From Ruegeria denitrificans (GTDB lineage: Bacteria; Pseudomonadota; Alphaproteobacteria; Rhodobacterales; Rhodobacteraceae), in NCBI RefSeq assembly GCF_001458295.1, contig NZ_CYUD01000001.1:62001-126000 (forward strand): DNA of 64,000 bases. Direction: 5' to 3'. Below the pieces are notes generated by a model. It made no database searches. It was not told the DNA's origin and worked only from the letters and a program-made list of their open reading frames with translations. The position numbers were made by a program, and so were the translations under genes. This document shows, in pieces, positions 27,948-36,074 of this stretch; within the stretch, counting starts at the first letter, position 1, and the number at the start of each line of letters is the position of its first letter.

Positions 27948-29213
27948 TTGGCAATCGGAAACCAAATTCTTAATCTGCAATCACTCTTCATAGCAATGGC
28001 TGCTGTCCAGCTGGCTACCGCTGGATCAGGAACTTTAGTGCCACTTGCGTTCTCTGAAATCGGAGCATCACAAGAAGCAGCCTCGTTTGCCGCGTCCGCA
28101 TACTCCCTGGGATTTTTGGTCGGGTGTTTTGTCGTTGCCAAGTCCATTTCAGATATTGGCCACATTCGTGCTTTTGCTTCTGGTGCAGCTATAACGATAG
28201 CAGCAGCCATTTTGTTCTCAGTTTCCATTAGCACGCCATTCCTTATTTTTTTGCGCTTCCTTACCGGATTGGCGACCGCAGGACTCTTTTCGATTGGTGA
28301 CACATGGCTCAATGAAACTGCGGAGGACAAAACCCGTGGAAGAGTTCTCGCGGTGTATGCGATAATCGTCGGCGTAGTCGCCGTGTTCAGTCAGTTTCTA
28401 GTTTTTGTCGTGCCTGGGGATATTCGAGAGGCATTCGTTTACGTCGCTTTGTTTTACTGCATTTCGATTTTGGTTATCTCGACTACCCGCTCCACTCCTC
28501 CTAATAATAAGTCCAGAGTACCCATTCGCATACGCGGATTATTCGACGATGCTCCAGCTGCATTCTTAGGCGTGTTCGCCATGGGGATGGTGTCTACAAC
28601 TTTGTTGAGCGTTGTCCCCTACAATGCTGCTCAGCTAGGGGTCGCCATTATTGATGTGGCCCTTATGGTCGCCCTAGTTTACCTTGGGCGTGTCCTTTTT
28701 CAGTTTCCGCTTGGATGGCTATCCGACAAGATTGACCGTCGGATAGTAATCTTGATAGCTACGGTCACCGCAACAGTAGTTCTTCTTCTGATGGCGGTTC
28801 TGGTCGATGTGGACTACGACCATAGCGTCAATTCATTCGGCTACAACTCAATCGGTTTCGCAGTACTTTCCATCATACTGGTGTTGCTGGGTGGTAGCTT
28901 GCTCACCCTTTACTCTTTGCTTGTGGCGCACGCGTTGGACCGAACGGTTCCGGTCTTTGTGTCTTCGGCGGCGGTAACTATGCTATTGGTTTGGACTTTA
29001 GGATCCGTAACCGGTCCCCTGATCGCGAATGCCGCTACCACCTACTTCAGTGACATCGCGCTCTATTGGGTGAATTTTGCAGTCATGCTCTGTTTTTCTT
29101 TGTATTTGGGACAAAGGGTATGGTCAGTTGGGCCTGTGTCTCGTGCTGAGCAGACATCTCACGCCGACGTCCTACCAACTAGCACAGAAATGGCCCCGAC
29201 CGAAAAACGTTAG
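27948..29213 (+). CDS. MFS transporter
   Basis: A 421-residue major-facilitator protein with twelve predicted helices. Typical features are the helix-2/3 loop AKSISDIGHIRAFASGA, a helix-4 region (LRFLTGLATAGLF) and the central loop near residue 185. The second-half signature GWLSDKIDRRIVI corresponds to the A-like motif. It resembles YcaD-like drug/metabolite exporters. The likely start is a TTG at 27948 with GGAG about 10 bases upstream. Substrate is unknown; the divergent RND operon suggests a shared role in export. Confidence 0.82.
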   Translation: MAIGNQILNLQSLFIAMAAVQLATAGSGTLVPLAFSEIGASQEAASFAASAYSLGFLVGCFVVAKSISDIGHIRAFASGAAITIAAAILFSVSISTPFLIFLRFLTGLATAGLFSIGDTWLNETAEDKTRGRVLAVYAIIVGVVAVFSQFLVFVVPGDIREAFVYVALFYCISILVISTTRSTPPNNKSRVPIRIRGLFDDAPAAFLGVFAMGMVSTTLLSVVPYNAAQLGVAIIDVALMVALVYLGRVLFQFPLGWLSDKIDRRIVILIATVTATVVLLLMAVLVDVDYDHSVNSFGYNSIGFAVLSIILVLLGGSLLTLYSLLVAHALDRTVPVFVSSAAVTMLLVWTLGSVTGPLIANAATTYFSDIALYWVNFAVMLCFSLYLGQRVWSVGPVSRAEQTSHADVLPTSTEMAPTEKR

Positions 29214-29389
29214 CGCGATGAGTTACTTGTTTTTATTTGGCATGCTATACTTGAACGCAACCAAAAAACTGCGACGCTCAATGCGCTTTCAGAGCCGGCA
29301 CGACGATCAAGAGCAATGGTTCAGATAATAGTTACTGGCCCGTGTACTAGTTTAACCTAATGGAGCCAGCGGTGGAGAAGACGGGACGC

Positions 29390-30523
29390 ATGCATTTGAA
29401 TAAGCTGTGTATTTTGCTACTGCTGCTTTTCCAACTGGGGTGCTCAAGTCTTTCAAGAAATCCAGTAAGCGCGACAGATCTCGAGAACCCGCAGGTCCTT
29501 GGCATAGAAGGTGCTCGTTATTGGGCCGATGTCGCTCCTATCAATATCAGTGAAATTCTTGAGGAGGCTTATCGTCAAAGGCGCGCGTCGAGGTTTTCTT
29601 CGAATTACACCCTAACACTATCGGGCGGTGGCGAGGATGGAGCGTTCGCTGCCGGTATCCTGTCCGCATGGAGTGATTCCGGCACGCGCCCAGAATTTAT
29701 GGCCGTTACAGGGGTTTCTACAGGCGCGTTGGCCGCACCATTCGCCTTTCTGGGTTCCAACTATGATGATGAGCTCAAAGAGCTCTATGGTGGGCTACCA
29801 CCGTCGCGGATATTCAGAGGCCGATTTATAACTGGCATCCTAAGTGGTTCTTCTGTCAAAAGCTCTGACCCGTTAAAACAACTTATCGAAACTTACATAA
29901 CCGACGATTTTCTATCGCAGATTGCCAAAGAACATCGTCGCGGACGGCGGTTGTTAGTTCAGACGGTGAGTTTGGATGCACAAAGACCAGTGCTTTGGGA
30001 TATGGGCGCCATCGCGAACAGTAATTCACCAAATGCGAAAAAGACGTTTGGTGATGTCTTGCTCGCATCCGCGGCAATTCCGGGTGTTTTTCCTCCGGTT
30101 TTGATCGACGTCGAAACTCAGGATGGTGTTCGGGATGAACTTCACGTTGATGGTGGTGTCTATTCTCAAACCGCCTACGTGCCTGGATGGGATATCCCAA
30201 GGAAATATGTTCGCGGTGGCAAGCTATATGCGATCCGAAACGGCAAAGTTGAGCCAGAACTTAGAATTATTAATCCGGGGGTCTTCCAAGTATCTGCACG
30301 CTCGCTTTCTACACTAATCAAAGCTCAAGGCGTAGATGATCTTACGATTGCGTACAAACTAAGTCTGCAGAGAGACGCCCAATACCAAGCAACTTGGATC
30401 GGAAATGATTTCAACCATCCTCTAGATGAGCCGTTCGATCCAAAGTACATGCAAGCGCTGTTTGACTATGGTTATCAGCGTTTTAACTCTGGGACACTTT
30501 GGAGCGATCGTCCGCCTCGGTAA
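29390..30523 (+). CDS. Patatin-like phospholipase lipoprotein
   Basis: A 377-residue lipoprotein. A signal peptide ends in the lipobox LFQLGC, so Cys is expected to be lipidated. The patatin core shows the oxyanion loop SGGGEDGAF near 78, the nucleophile in GVSTG near 108 and the catalytic Asp in HVDGGVYS near 253, making a Ser-Asp dyad. It probably hydrolyses acyl esters of phospholipids at the envelope. ATG 29390 gives a clean signal peptide; a longer start at 29360 is possible. No obvious operon partner. Confidence 0.85.
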   Translation: MHLNKLCILLLLLFQLGCSSLSRNPVSATDLENPQVLGIEGARYWADVAPINISEILEEAYRQRRASRFSSNYTLTLSGGGEDGAFAAGILSAWSDSGTRPEFMAVTGVSTGALAAPFAFLGSNYDDELKELYGGLPPSRIFRGRFITGILSGSSVKSSDPLKQLIETYITDDFLSQIAKEHRRGRRLLVQTVSLDAQRPVLWDMGAIANSNSPNAKKTFGDVLLASAAIPGVFPPVLIDVETQDGVRDELHVDGGVYSQTAYVPGWDIPRKYVRGGKLYAIRNGKVEPELRIINPGVFQVSARSLSTLIKAQGVDDLTIAYKLSLQRDAQYQATWIGNDFNHPLDEPFDPKYMQALFDYGYQRFNSGTLWSDRPPR

Positions 30524-30605
30524 GCCACGATTACTTGTTACCGCTAATGGGAACGTTGCTTCAGCTGGCTTGTCAGCTAAATCATAATCATTAATGTATG
30601 CGGCT

Positions 30606-31052
30606 ATGTCGATGAATGAAACTGAGCGCAATCGGTTGCGACGTTGGCGCCGCTGGCAAGTCACGTTTGATCATTTTAAGTATCCGCCCCCTATGCAGAG
30701 GGAGCATCAAGCGCTTGTTATCCATCCTTAACCGTGGACAACTCGCGGTTTGGCTAAATATACTAATTTGCCTCAGATCAGCGTGAGACGACAGCTGATC
30801 CTCCTAGCTAACCCGAACGTGCAACGTGTAGATGATGGGTTTCAAATCACAGAATTGGGCTTGGCTTTGAACTGGCCTGTGCATCGCGAACTGACAAAGT
30901 TCGTTCGAGGGGGGCATCCTTTCAGCCAAGAACTAATTTTCGCACACAAGCAGTCAACTTGTGTGAATTGTGTGGGCCGGGCCGACTATGAATGGCTCGC
31001 TTCGCATGTCTGGTGGCCTGTAATAGAGGCGCCTGAAATTCTGGACGCGTAG
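30606..31052 (+). pseudogene. Stop-interrupted paralogue of the 19.5-kb winged-helix-like gene
   Basis: Reading from ATG 30606, the frame gives ETERNRLRRWRRWQVTFD and then meets TAA at 30729-30731 (codon 42). It continues without further stops through TTRGLAKYTNLPQISVRRQL, VRGGHPFSQEL and ASHVWWPVIEAPE to 31052. It aligns end to end with the protein at 19531-19977, where the equivalent codon is sense. A single nonsense change therefore disables it, unless translation restarts downstream. Frame preservation after the stop suggests the event is recent. Confidence 0.72.
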
Positions 31053-31185
31053 GTTCTGGATAGCTTGACTGTCCGTTGTCAGAGTTTACGGATTGCCTGC
31101 CAACTTAACGCTTCGTGACCAAAGGGTCACCTACCTGCTGGGGCGGAAAACCTTTATCACAAGACTTTAACTGATCGTCTTTCGG

Positions 31186-31551
31186 TCACTCAAAGCAGTG
31201 TTCGAAAAATTCGTCTATCTCACCTGATTGCAAAATTTCGGCTTCATCTTCGCTGTATGACTCTGGTATTTTTCCAGTGGTTCGATAACTGACGTATTTA
31301 AGAGCATAAATTAGGATAATTCCCTGCGCAAACTCATAGAGTACTCTGCTTTCGCTTTCATCTACTTCGACACCTTGTTTCATTATTTCATAAACACAGT
31401 TTTCAATGTCGTTTAGAACTGTCTCTTCGCCAAGGAAGATGTAAAAATGTTTTTTTTCTGCGACTGCAGAAGTGCCAGTAAAAGCAAGCAGGAGGATGCC
31501 AATAGCGCATTTGACTAGTTGTTTCACGTTGGTAGGCCTTTTGTGGTTCAT
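31186..31551 (-). CDS. Small secreted protein of unknown function
   Basis: A 121-residue protein with a clear signal peptide (CAIGILLLAFTGTSAVA, cleavage after about residue 31). The mature part is acidic, with many Glu and Asp, and has two Cys (in IENCVYEIM and at the C-terminal EHCFE) that could form a disulfide. I do not recognise the family. It is a lone gene in the AT-rich block with no evident partner. The possibility that it is a spurious frame is low because signal peptide and composition are consistent. Confidence 0.5.
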   Translation of the reverse strand: MNHKRPTNVKQLVKCAIGILLLAFTGTSAVAEKKHFYIFLGEETVLNDIENCVYEIMKQGVEVDESESRVLYEFAQGIILIYALKYVSYRTTGKIPESYSEDEAEILQSGEIDEFFEHCFE

Positions 31552-31909
31552 GGGGTGGTAGTCTGTTTGTTTTTGGAACTAACCATACCTAGCAGCAGGA
31601 CCGTTTCGTTGCACAATTCATATTTGCAATGAAGGAAACTATTCTCTTTGGCGCTGCACTTGATCTGATAAGCCTAACCGATATGAACTTTGTGTGGGCC
31701 TTCTATTGCCCCGCTCGGTTAACTGGAACGGATCACTTGCATTTTAGGCAGGCCAATCTGCGGATACCAGTTTGTTTTCATACTCAACTTTTGTTGTCCT
31801 GTTGCACTACTGTTCAAAAGTATTCTACCGTCTGACCACATCTTCTGAATGCACTTGTTCGGCTTGTTTATTGATCGACATGTTGTGTTGCAAAGTTTGG
31901 AGAAAGTTC
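31552..31909. other. Intergenic segment upstream of gltS
   Basis: No gene is supported. A short open frame at 31629-31835 and the extended frame upstream of gltS lack family features. The gltS promoter should lie here. Confidence 0.4.
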
Positions 31910-33145
31910 ATGGCAGAACCGATATTGGTGGATAGTTTTATTGCTGTGACACTGGGCATCGTTGTGTACTTTCTCGGTTCAAGGCTCACAGAGCAGTTTG
32001 AGTTTTTACGCAAGTACTCAATCCCCGAACCGGTTTCAGGGGGCTTGCTGGCTGCACTTGTGACGCTAGGCGTGGTGACTGTGACTGGGCGAGAAGTAGT
32101 TTATGATCTGGCTTCGCGCGACTCTTTGCTAATCTATTTCTTCACCACAATCGGGCTTAATGCCAGGTTTTCGGACCTAATAAAAGGCGGACCGCTTCTG
32201 GGTCTTATGCTTGTACTGACCATTGGGTACATGTTTATCCAAAACGGAATAGGCGTTGTCGGGGCTTCACTATTTGGGTTGCCATCTCAAGCTGGTGTGA
32301 TGATGGGCACAACATCACTAATTGGTGGTCACGGTACAGCCATAGCGTGGGGCCCAGTGGTAGAAGAGCAATACGCTGTAGCGGGCGCAGCAGAACTCGG
32401 TATAGCCGCAGCGACGATCGGGTTGATCATGGCGAGCCTGATAGGTGGTCCAATCGCAAGCTACTTGATCGCCCGTGACCAACTAGAACCAAGTGCGAAG
32501 GAAAAAACTGCGGCTGCCAATTCCAACGAAGAAGGCAGTGGGATGGTTGCTTCAACCGATCCGACCGGTGGTCCGACGAATCCTGGAATGATGAGAGCTA
32601 TTCTTTGGACACATCTAGCAATTGTGATTGGCTTCATTGCAGATGAATCGCTGGAATTAACCGGAGCAAACTTACCGCTCTTTGTGCCATGCCTTCTTTC
32701 TGGCATTTTACTTGCAAACCTGATGCCCAGAGTTTTTCCAAAGATCAAGACGCCAACGGGGACCGCCTCCTTGCAACTATTGCAAGACTTCTCGCTAGCG
32801 GTGTTTCTTTCAATGTCTCTAATGAGTATGCAACTTTGGACTTTGGCGGGTTCCGCAGGTGTTTTAGCCTTCACTATGACGCTTCAAGCTGCGGCTGCGG
32901 CTGCTTTCATCATATTCGTTGTCTATCGAACGATGGGGCGAAACTATTTTGCTGGCGTGATGTCAGCGGGTTTCGCAGGTTTCGCTCTTGGAGCTACACC
33001 AACGGCCATCGCAAACATGACTGCTGTTACGCATAAGTATGGCCCATCTCCGCTTGCCTTCATTGTACTTCCGCTGGTTTCAGCTTTCTTTGTCGATATT
33101 GCCAATGCATTTATTATCCAATTGTTTGTATCGAACTTACCTTAG
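31910..33145 (+). CDS. gltS: Sodium/glutamate symporter GltS
   Basis: A 411-residue transporter with ten or more helices arranged as two inverted repeats. Hallmarks include IPEPVSGGLLAALVTLG, GLNARFSDLIKGG, TTSLIGGHGTAIAWGP in the first half and GATPTAIANMTAVTHKYGP near the end. It imports L-glutamate with Na+. ATG 31910 is supported by GGAG 7 bases upstream; the open frame extends to 31772, but that part is Cys-rich and unlike the family. Na+-coupled uptake fits an organism with a Na+-pumping Nqr, although the two loci are separate. Confidence 0.92.
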   Translation: MAEPILVDSFIAVTLGIVVYFLGSRLTEQFEFLRKYSIPEPVSGGLLAALVTLGVVTVTGREVVYDLASRDSLLIYFFTTIGLNARFSDLIKGGPLLGLMLVLTIGYMFIQNGIGVVGASLFGLPSQAGVMMGTTSLIGGHGTAIAWGPVVEEQYAVAGAAELGIAAATIGLIMASLIGGPIASYLIARDQLEPSAKEKTAAANSNEEGSGMVASTDPTGGPTNPGMMRAILWTHLAIVIGFIADESLELTGANLPLFVPCLLSGILLANLMPRVFPKIKTPTGTASLQLLQDFSLAVFLSMSLMSMQLWTLAGSAGVLAFTMTLQAAAAAAFIIFVVYRTMGRNYFAGVMSAGFAGFALGATPTAIANMTAVTHKYGPSPLAFIVLPLVSAFFVDIANAFIIQLFVSNLP

Positions 33146-33164
33146 AGTCAGGCTTAATTGAGTT

Positions 33165-33240
33165 TCATAGCCAGAAGTTGATCGCTGCAGCCAAAGCGAC
33201 AGCGGAGAAGAACGTAGTTGGATACCAATCGTGTCGTCTT
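33165..33240 (-). mobile_element. IS5-family transposase, C-terminal scrap
   Basis: One frame ends YPTTFFSAVALAAAINFWL and a stop, the usual C-terminal sequence of IS5-family (IS427-like) transposases. Only about 24 residues remain. It is joined directly to an IS3 OrfA start, forming a composite of two unrelated elements. Confidence 0.5.
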
Positions 33241-33426
33241 TGTAGAACGTGCCCTGGCTGAGGCCGTGCTTGCGGCAAACCTCCGCTGTCGGCATTCCGG
33301 CTTCCTGTTCCTTGATCATCCCGATGATCTGCGTATCGGTGAAACGGCTCTTTCGCATTCGTTTGCTCCTTCGAACGGTTGAGCAAACTCTACATCAGAA
33401 CGAGGGAAGTTTCGGGGGGCAGGTCA
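33236..33426 (-). mobile_element. IS3-family left end with OrfA N-terminal remnant
   Basis: On the minus strand the end begins TGACCTGCCCCCCGAAAC, typical of an IS3-family terminal repeat. OrfA starts at 33358 with MRKSRFTDTQIIGMIKEQEA and SQGTFYK before the sequence switches at about 33240. Only about 40 residues of OrfA remain and no OrfB is present. Inactive. Confidence 0.7.
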
Positions 33427-33719
33427 CGACGCTTGTCGTATTGAGCGGGCTTCTTGCGTCGTTTTTGACCTGGGATACAGACGTGTATCCTTTCGCCTCT
33501 CAATCCGCCGTGCAGTTCGCGTCCGAAATTAATTCAACTTGAAAGCTATTTTTTCATTCGGGCATTTCACGCTGACGCGCAGCGCATTTTGGTGCAGTTA
33601 GTCTGGTATATTATGTTCCCAGAGTGGGTGATCGAGCTTAATTGAAGTTGGTTCCAACTCTTTTTACATAAAGGTATTTCGAGCAGGAAAAACTCCTGCT
33701 TGCCGCCAACAGCAATTTA
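33427..33719. other. Intergenic region with hairpin
   Basis: No gene was found. AGCAGGA (33682-33688) and TCCTGCT (33694-33700) form a perfect 7-bp stem with a 5-base loop, 20 bases beyond the end of the leftward channel gene. It may terminate that gene, although no T-run follows. Confidence 0.4.
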
Positions 33720-34157
33720 TTAGTCTTTCAAGCCGCGTTGCATCCTTCCCACGTGGCGAAAAATATCAGTGAGCATTGCTGTCATCAAACCAAACATAAA
33801 AAAACCGTTTGCACCTGTCATCCCGCCAAGCAATCGTTGGTCCTGTGGGACGACTACATCGCCAATACCCAAGGTCGTATATGCTACCAGTGAGTAGTAC
33901 ACCGCCTCTTCCATCGTGCTGAATACTGACATCTGCAAAAAAACTAGGGCCCACAACCAAACGCCGAATGTGGTCACGCTCATTATGCAAACCACAACCA
34001 TGATCAAAACCACTACAAATGACATAAATCGGTTTTTCGAATGTCGAAGCCACGGCTCCATTTTTTCAAGTACCTCATTGAGAACGCCCCACATTATCGC
34101 GCCTGTCATAATTGAGAACAGCGTGATAACTGAGCCCAGCAACAATTGACCAATCAC
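33720..34157 (-). CDS. Two-helix potassium-channel-like protein
   Basis: A 145-residue membrane protein with a first helix near residues 5-28, a second near 45-70, a pore loop and a last helix. The filter sequence TTLGIGD matches the K+-channel TxGxGD signature. It resembles the Ion_trans_2 family and would form a tetramer. The GTG at 34157 is preferred, with AAGGAG 8 bases before; the longer frame to 34238 is basic and unlike a channel. It has no cytosolic regulatory (RCK) domain. Ion selectivity is inferred from the filter only. Confidence 0.75.
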   Translation of the reverse strand: MIGQLLLGSVITLFSIMTGAIMWGVLNEVLEKMEPWLRHSKNRFMSFVVVLIMVVVCIMSVTTFGVWLWALVFLQMSVFSTMEEAVYYSLVAYTTLGIGDVVVPQDQRLLGGMTGANGFFMFGLMTAMLTDIFRHVGRMQRGLKD

Positions 34158-34443
34158 GAGACTTTCTCCTTTGCCGTTTCTTGTACCGGTGCCGCCAAGG
34201 CAAAAGTTGCTTCGCACAGAGGTCCGCGCGCGGCACATGATTTTAAAGGTCGAAGGCGGTAACCCAAAGATTTCGAGTGCGGCTTATTTCTCCAGAACCA
34301 ACTTTCTGCGTATCGCGAAGTGGCATTCGTCAGTTTTTGAATTGTCACACCGAAACATTCTTTTACCGGTAGCGCTTAAAATCATTATCAAAATCCTTCG
34401 ACCTTTTATATTCTAAAATACGAATGAAAAGGGGACTTTAGAC

Positions 34444-35754
34444 TTGATTTCTGAGGTGCCAAAGCCACGCGATTGCAGACCGAACGCGGTCGCCATGCAA
34501 CTTTTGGCCTTGTTTCTCATGTTTAGCGCTTTAACGCCTTCGGTGTTGGCTGAGGAAGTTGAGGACTATTCCGGTCTCAGACTCAGCCTTCCATTTGCCT
34601 TTTATAATGAAACATTTGGTCTGAGCGCAGGCTGGGTAGAAGGACGGGTAGGTTATCTGCAACCTCAGGCTAGGATACTTGGCACAATTATTGCTGGTGA
34701 CACTGGCTCAGCAACAGGTTTTCTTGCTGCGGAAGACTTACAGGTCCCTCGATGGAAGCGCCTCTTTATCGATCCCATATTTTCTCTCGGTTATTACAAC
34801 GACGCAGACACATATGTAGACGGCAATCCGGATTTCGCAGGGGAGCGAGCTGGAACGAATGACTCGAACAAAGACAACTTTGTCACAGGAAGCGGTTCGG
34901 ACGTGTTTTCGCGAGTCCGGTTCAAGTATCTTTTGCCGATAGGTCACGGTCGCAATCAAGTTGTTCCTGACTACAGTATACGCGATGGCTTCCTGGTTTC
35001 CGGCGCGACAGGTGGATCGTCTCTGAACCCATTTGAAAGTGGGCGAAGCTTTTTTGAGATAAGGCCGTTTCACAGAGCGTTGGTGAGCGACGGAGATGAT
35101 TTCGACGGCGAGTTACGAACGAATGGTCTTGATTTCGTCTACTTCTGGGATAACCGTGACTTTCCGGTGAACCCCACGAAAGGCGTTGGCCTCAAGCTGC
35201 AATACTCAAGGGATTTCGGCTGGTTTGACAGCACAGATTCCTGGACTGTGATGCAGGCTGAATTTGATGCCTATCACGATTTTGGTGAGTCTGCGTGGTT
35301 TCGTAGTCGTGTGCTTGCATTCGATTTCTGGACTGCAGACACACCGTCATGGAGTGAAAATGGTGGAGTTATCTCCAATCGTCCTCCTCCTTACACTGGA
35401 GCCACGCTTGGAGGTTTGTTTCGTATGCGCGGCTTTCCGGAAGAGAGATTCAATGATCGTTCTGCCATTTATTATTCTGCGGAACTTCGCATGACTCCGC
35501 ATTGGAATCCATTCGACCAATGGCCCTCCGCCCAAGAACTGTTGGGTGTTGAGTGGGTACAGGTTGTTCCATTTGTTGAGATGGGGCGCGTCGCAGGCAG
35601 TTACGATCTTGGCGAACTGCATTCTGACATGAAATGGAGCGCTGGTATTGGGTTGCGCGCCTGGGTTCAAGGCTTTGTAGTCAGAGCAGATACCGCATTT
35701 TCTGACGAAGGAGTTAGGCTGCAAATGATGATTGGACAACCATTTCAGTTTTGA
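34444..35754 (+). CDS. BamA/TamA-superfamily outer-membrane beta-barrel protein
   Basis: A 436-residue exported protein. A signal peptide ends at SALTPSVLA, and the mature protein alternates polar and hydrophobic residues and ends in Phe (IGQPFQF), as outer-membrane barrels do. The segment GLFRMRGFPEERFNDRSA matches the RGF loop of the Bac_surface_Ag barrel. No POTRA repeats precede the barrel, so it is not BamA itself. Function is unknown; relatives insert or pass lipids or proteins. The start is a TTG at 34444 with AAAAGGGGA upstream; ATG 34495 would leave a very short signal region. Confidence 0.75.
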   Translation: MISEVPKPRDCRPNAVAMQLLALFLMFSALTPSVLAEEVEDYSGLRLSLPFAFYNETFGLSAGWVEGRVGYLQPQARILGTIIAGDTGSATGFLAAEDLQVPRWKRLFIDPIFSLGYYNDADTYVDGNPDFAGERAGTNDSNKDNFVTGSGSDVFSRVRFKYLLPIGHGRNQVVPDYSIRDGFLVSGATGGSSLNPFESGRSFFEIRPFHRALVSDGDDFDGELRTNGLDFVYFWDNRDFPVNPTKGVGLKLQYSRDFGWFDSTDSWTVMQAEFDAYHDFGESAWFRSRVLAFDFWTADTPSWSENGGVISNRPPPYTGATLGGLFRMRGFPEERFNDRSAIYYSAELRMTPHWNPFDQWPSAQELLGVEWVQVVPFVEMGRVAGSYDLGELHSDMKWSAGIGLRAWVQGFVVRADTAFSDEGVRLQMMIGQPFQF

Positions 35755-36074
35755 AACGAACGCAGTTTCCTTCAGCCCAATACTACTATTTCTACGGTTT
35801 GGAGATCTTGGAAGCCAATTTTCGAAGTGCTAACTGTGAAGGCAGTGGTATGTGCCACAACAAAAGCTTAAGTGCGAGTGTTCAATACATTGGCGAGGCT
35901 TGAACCCCCGTCTGACGATCCACCCGTTTGGGCGAACCAAAAGCGCTAAAGGAGCCAAGGAAGAACACTAGTGCCAATACTTTTTTGTCCTAAAGGACCA
36001 ATTTCCTCAAGATTTTCATTATTGAGACGACGAGCGGCTGGACTTCCATTGCCACATTTCAACTAATTGCCGGT
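35755..36074. other. Intergenic region upstream of the cyclase gene
   Basis: No gene or convincing motif was seen over 320 bases. The cyclase promoter is expected here. Confidence 0.4.

Noticed and set aside
31629..31835. 68-residue frame upstream of gltS
   Set aside because: No family, no ribosome site and probably promoter-side sequence.
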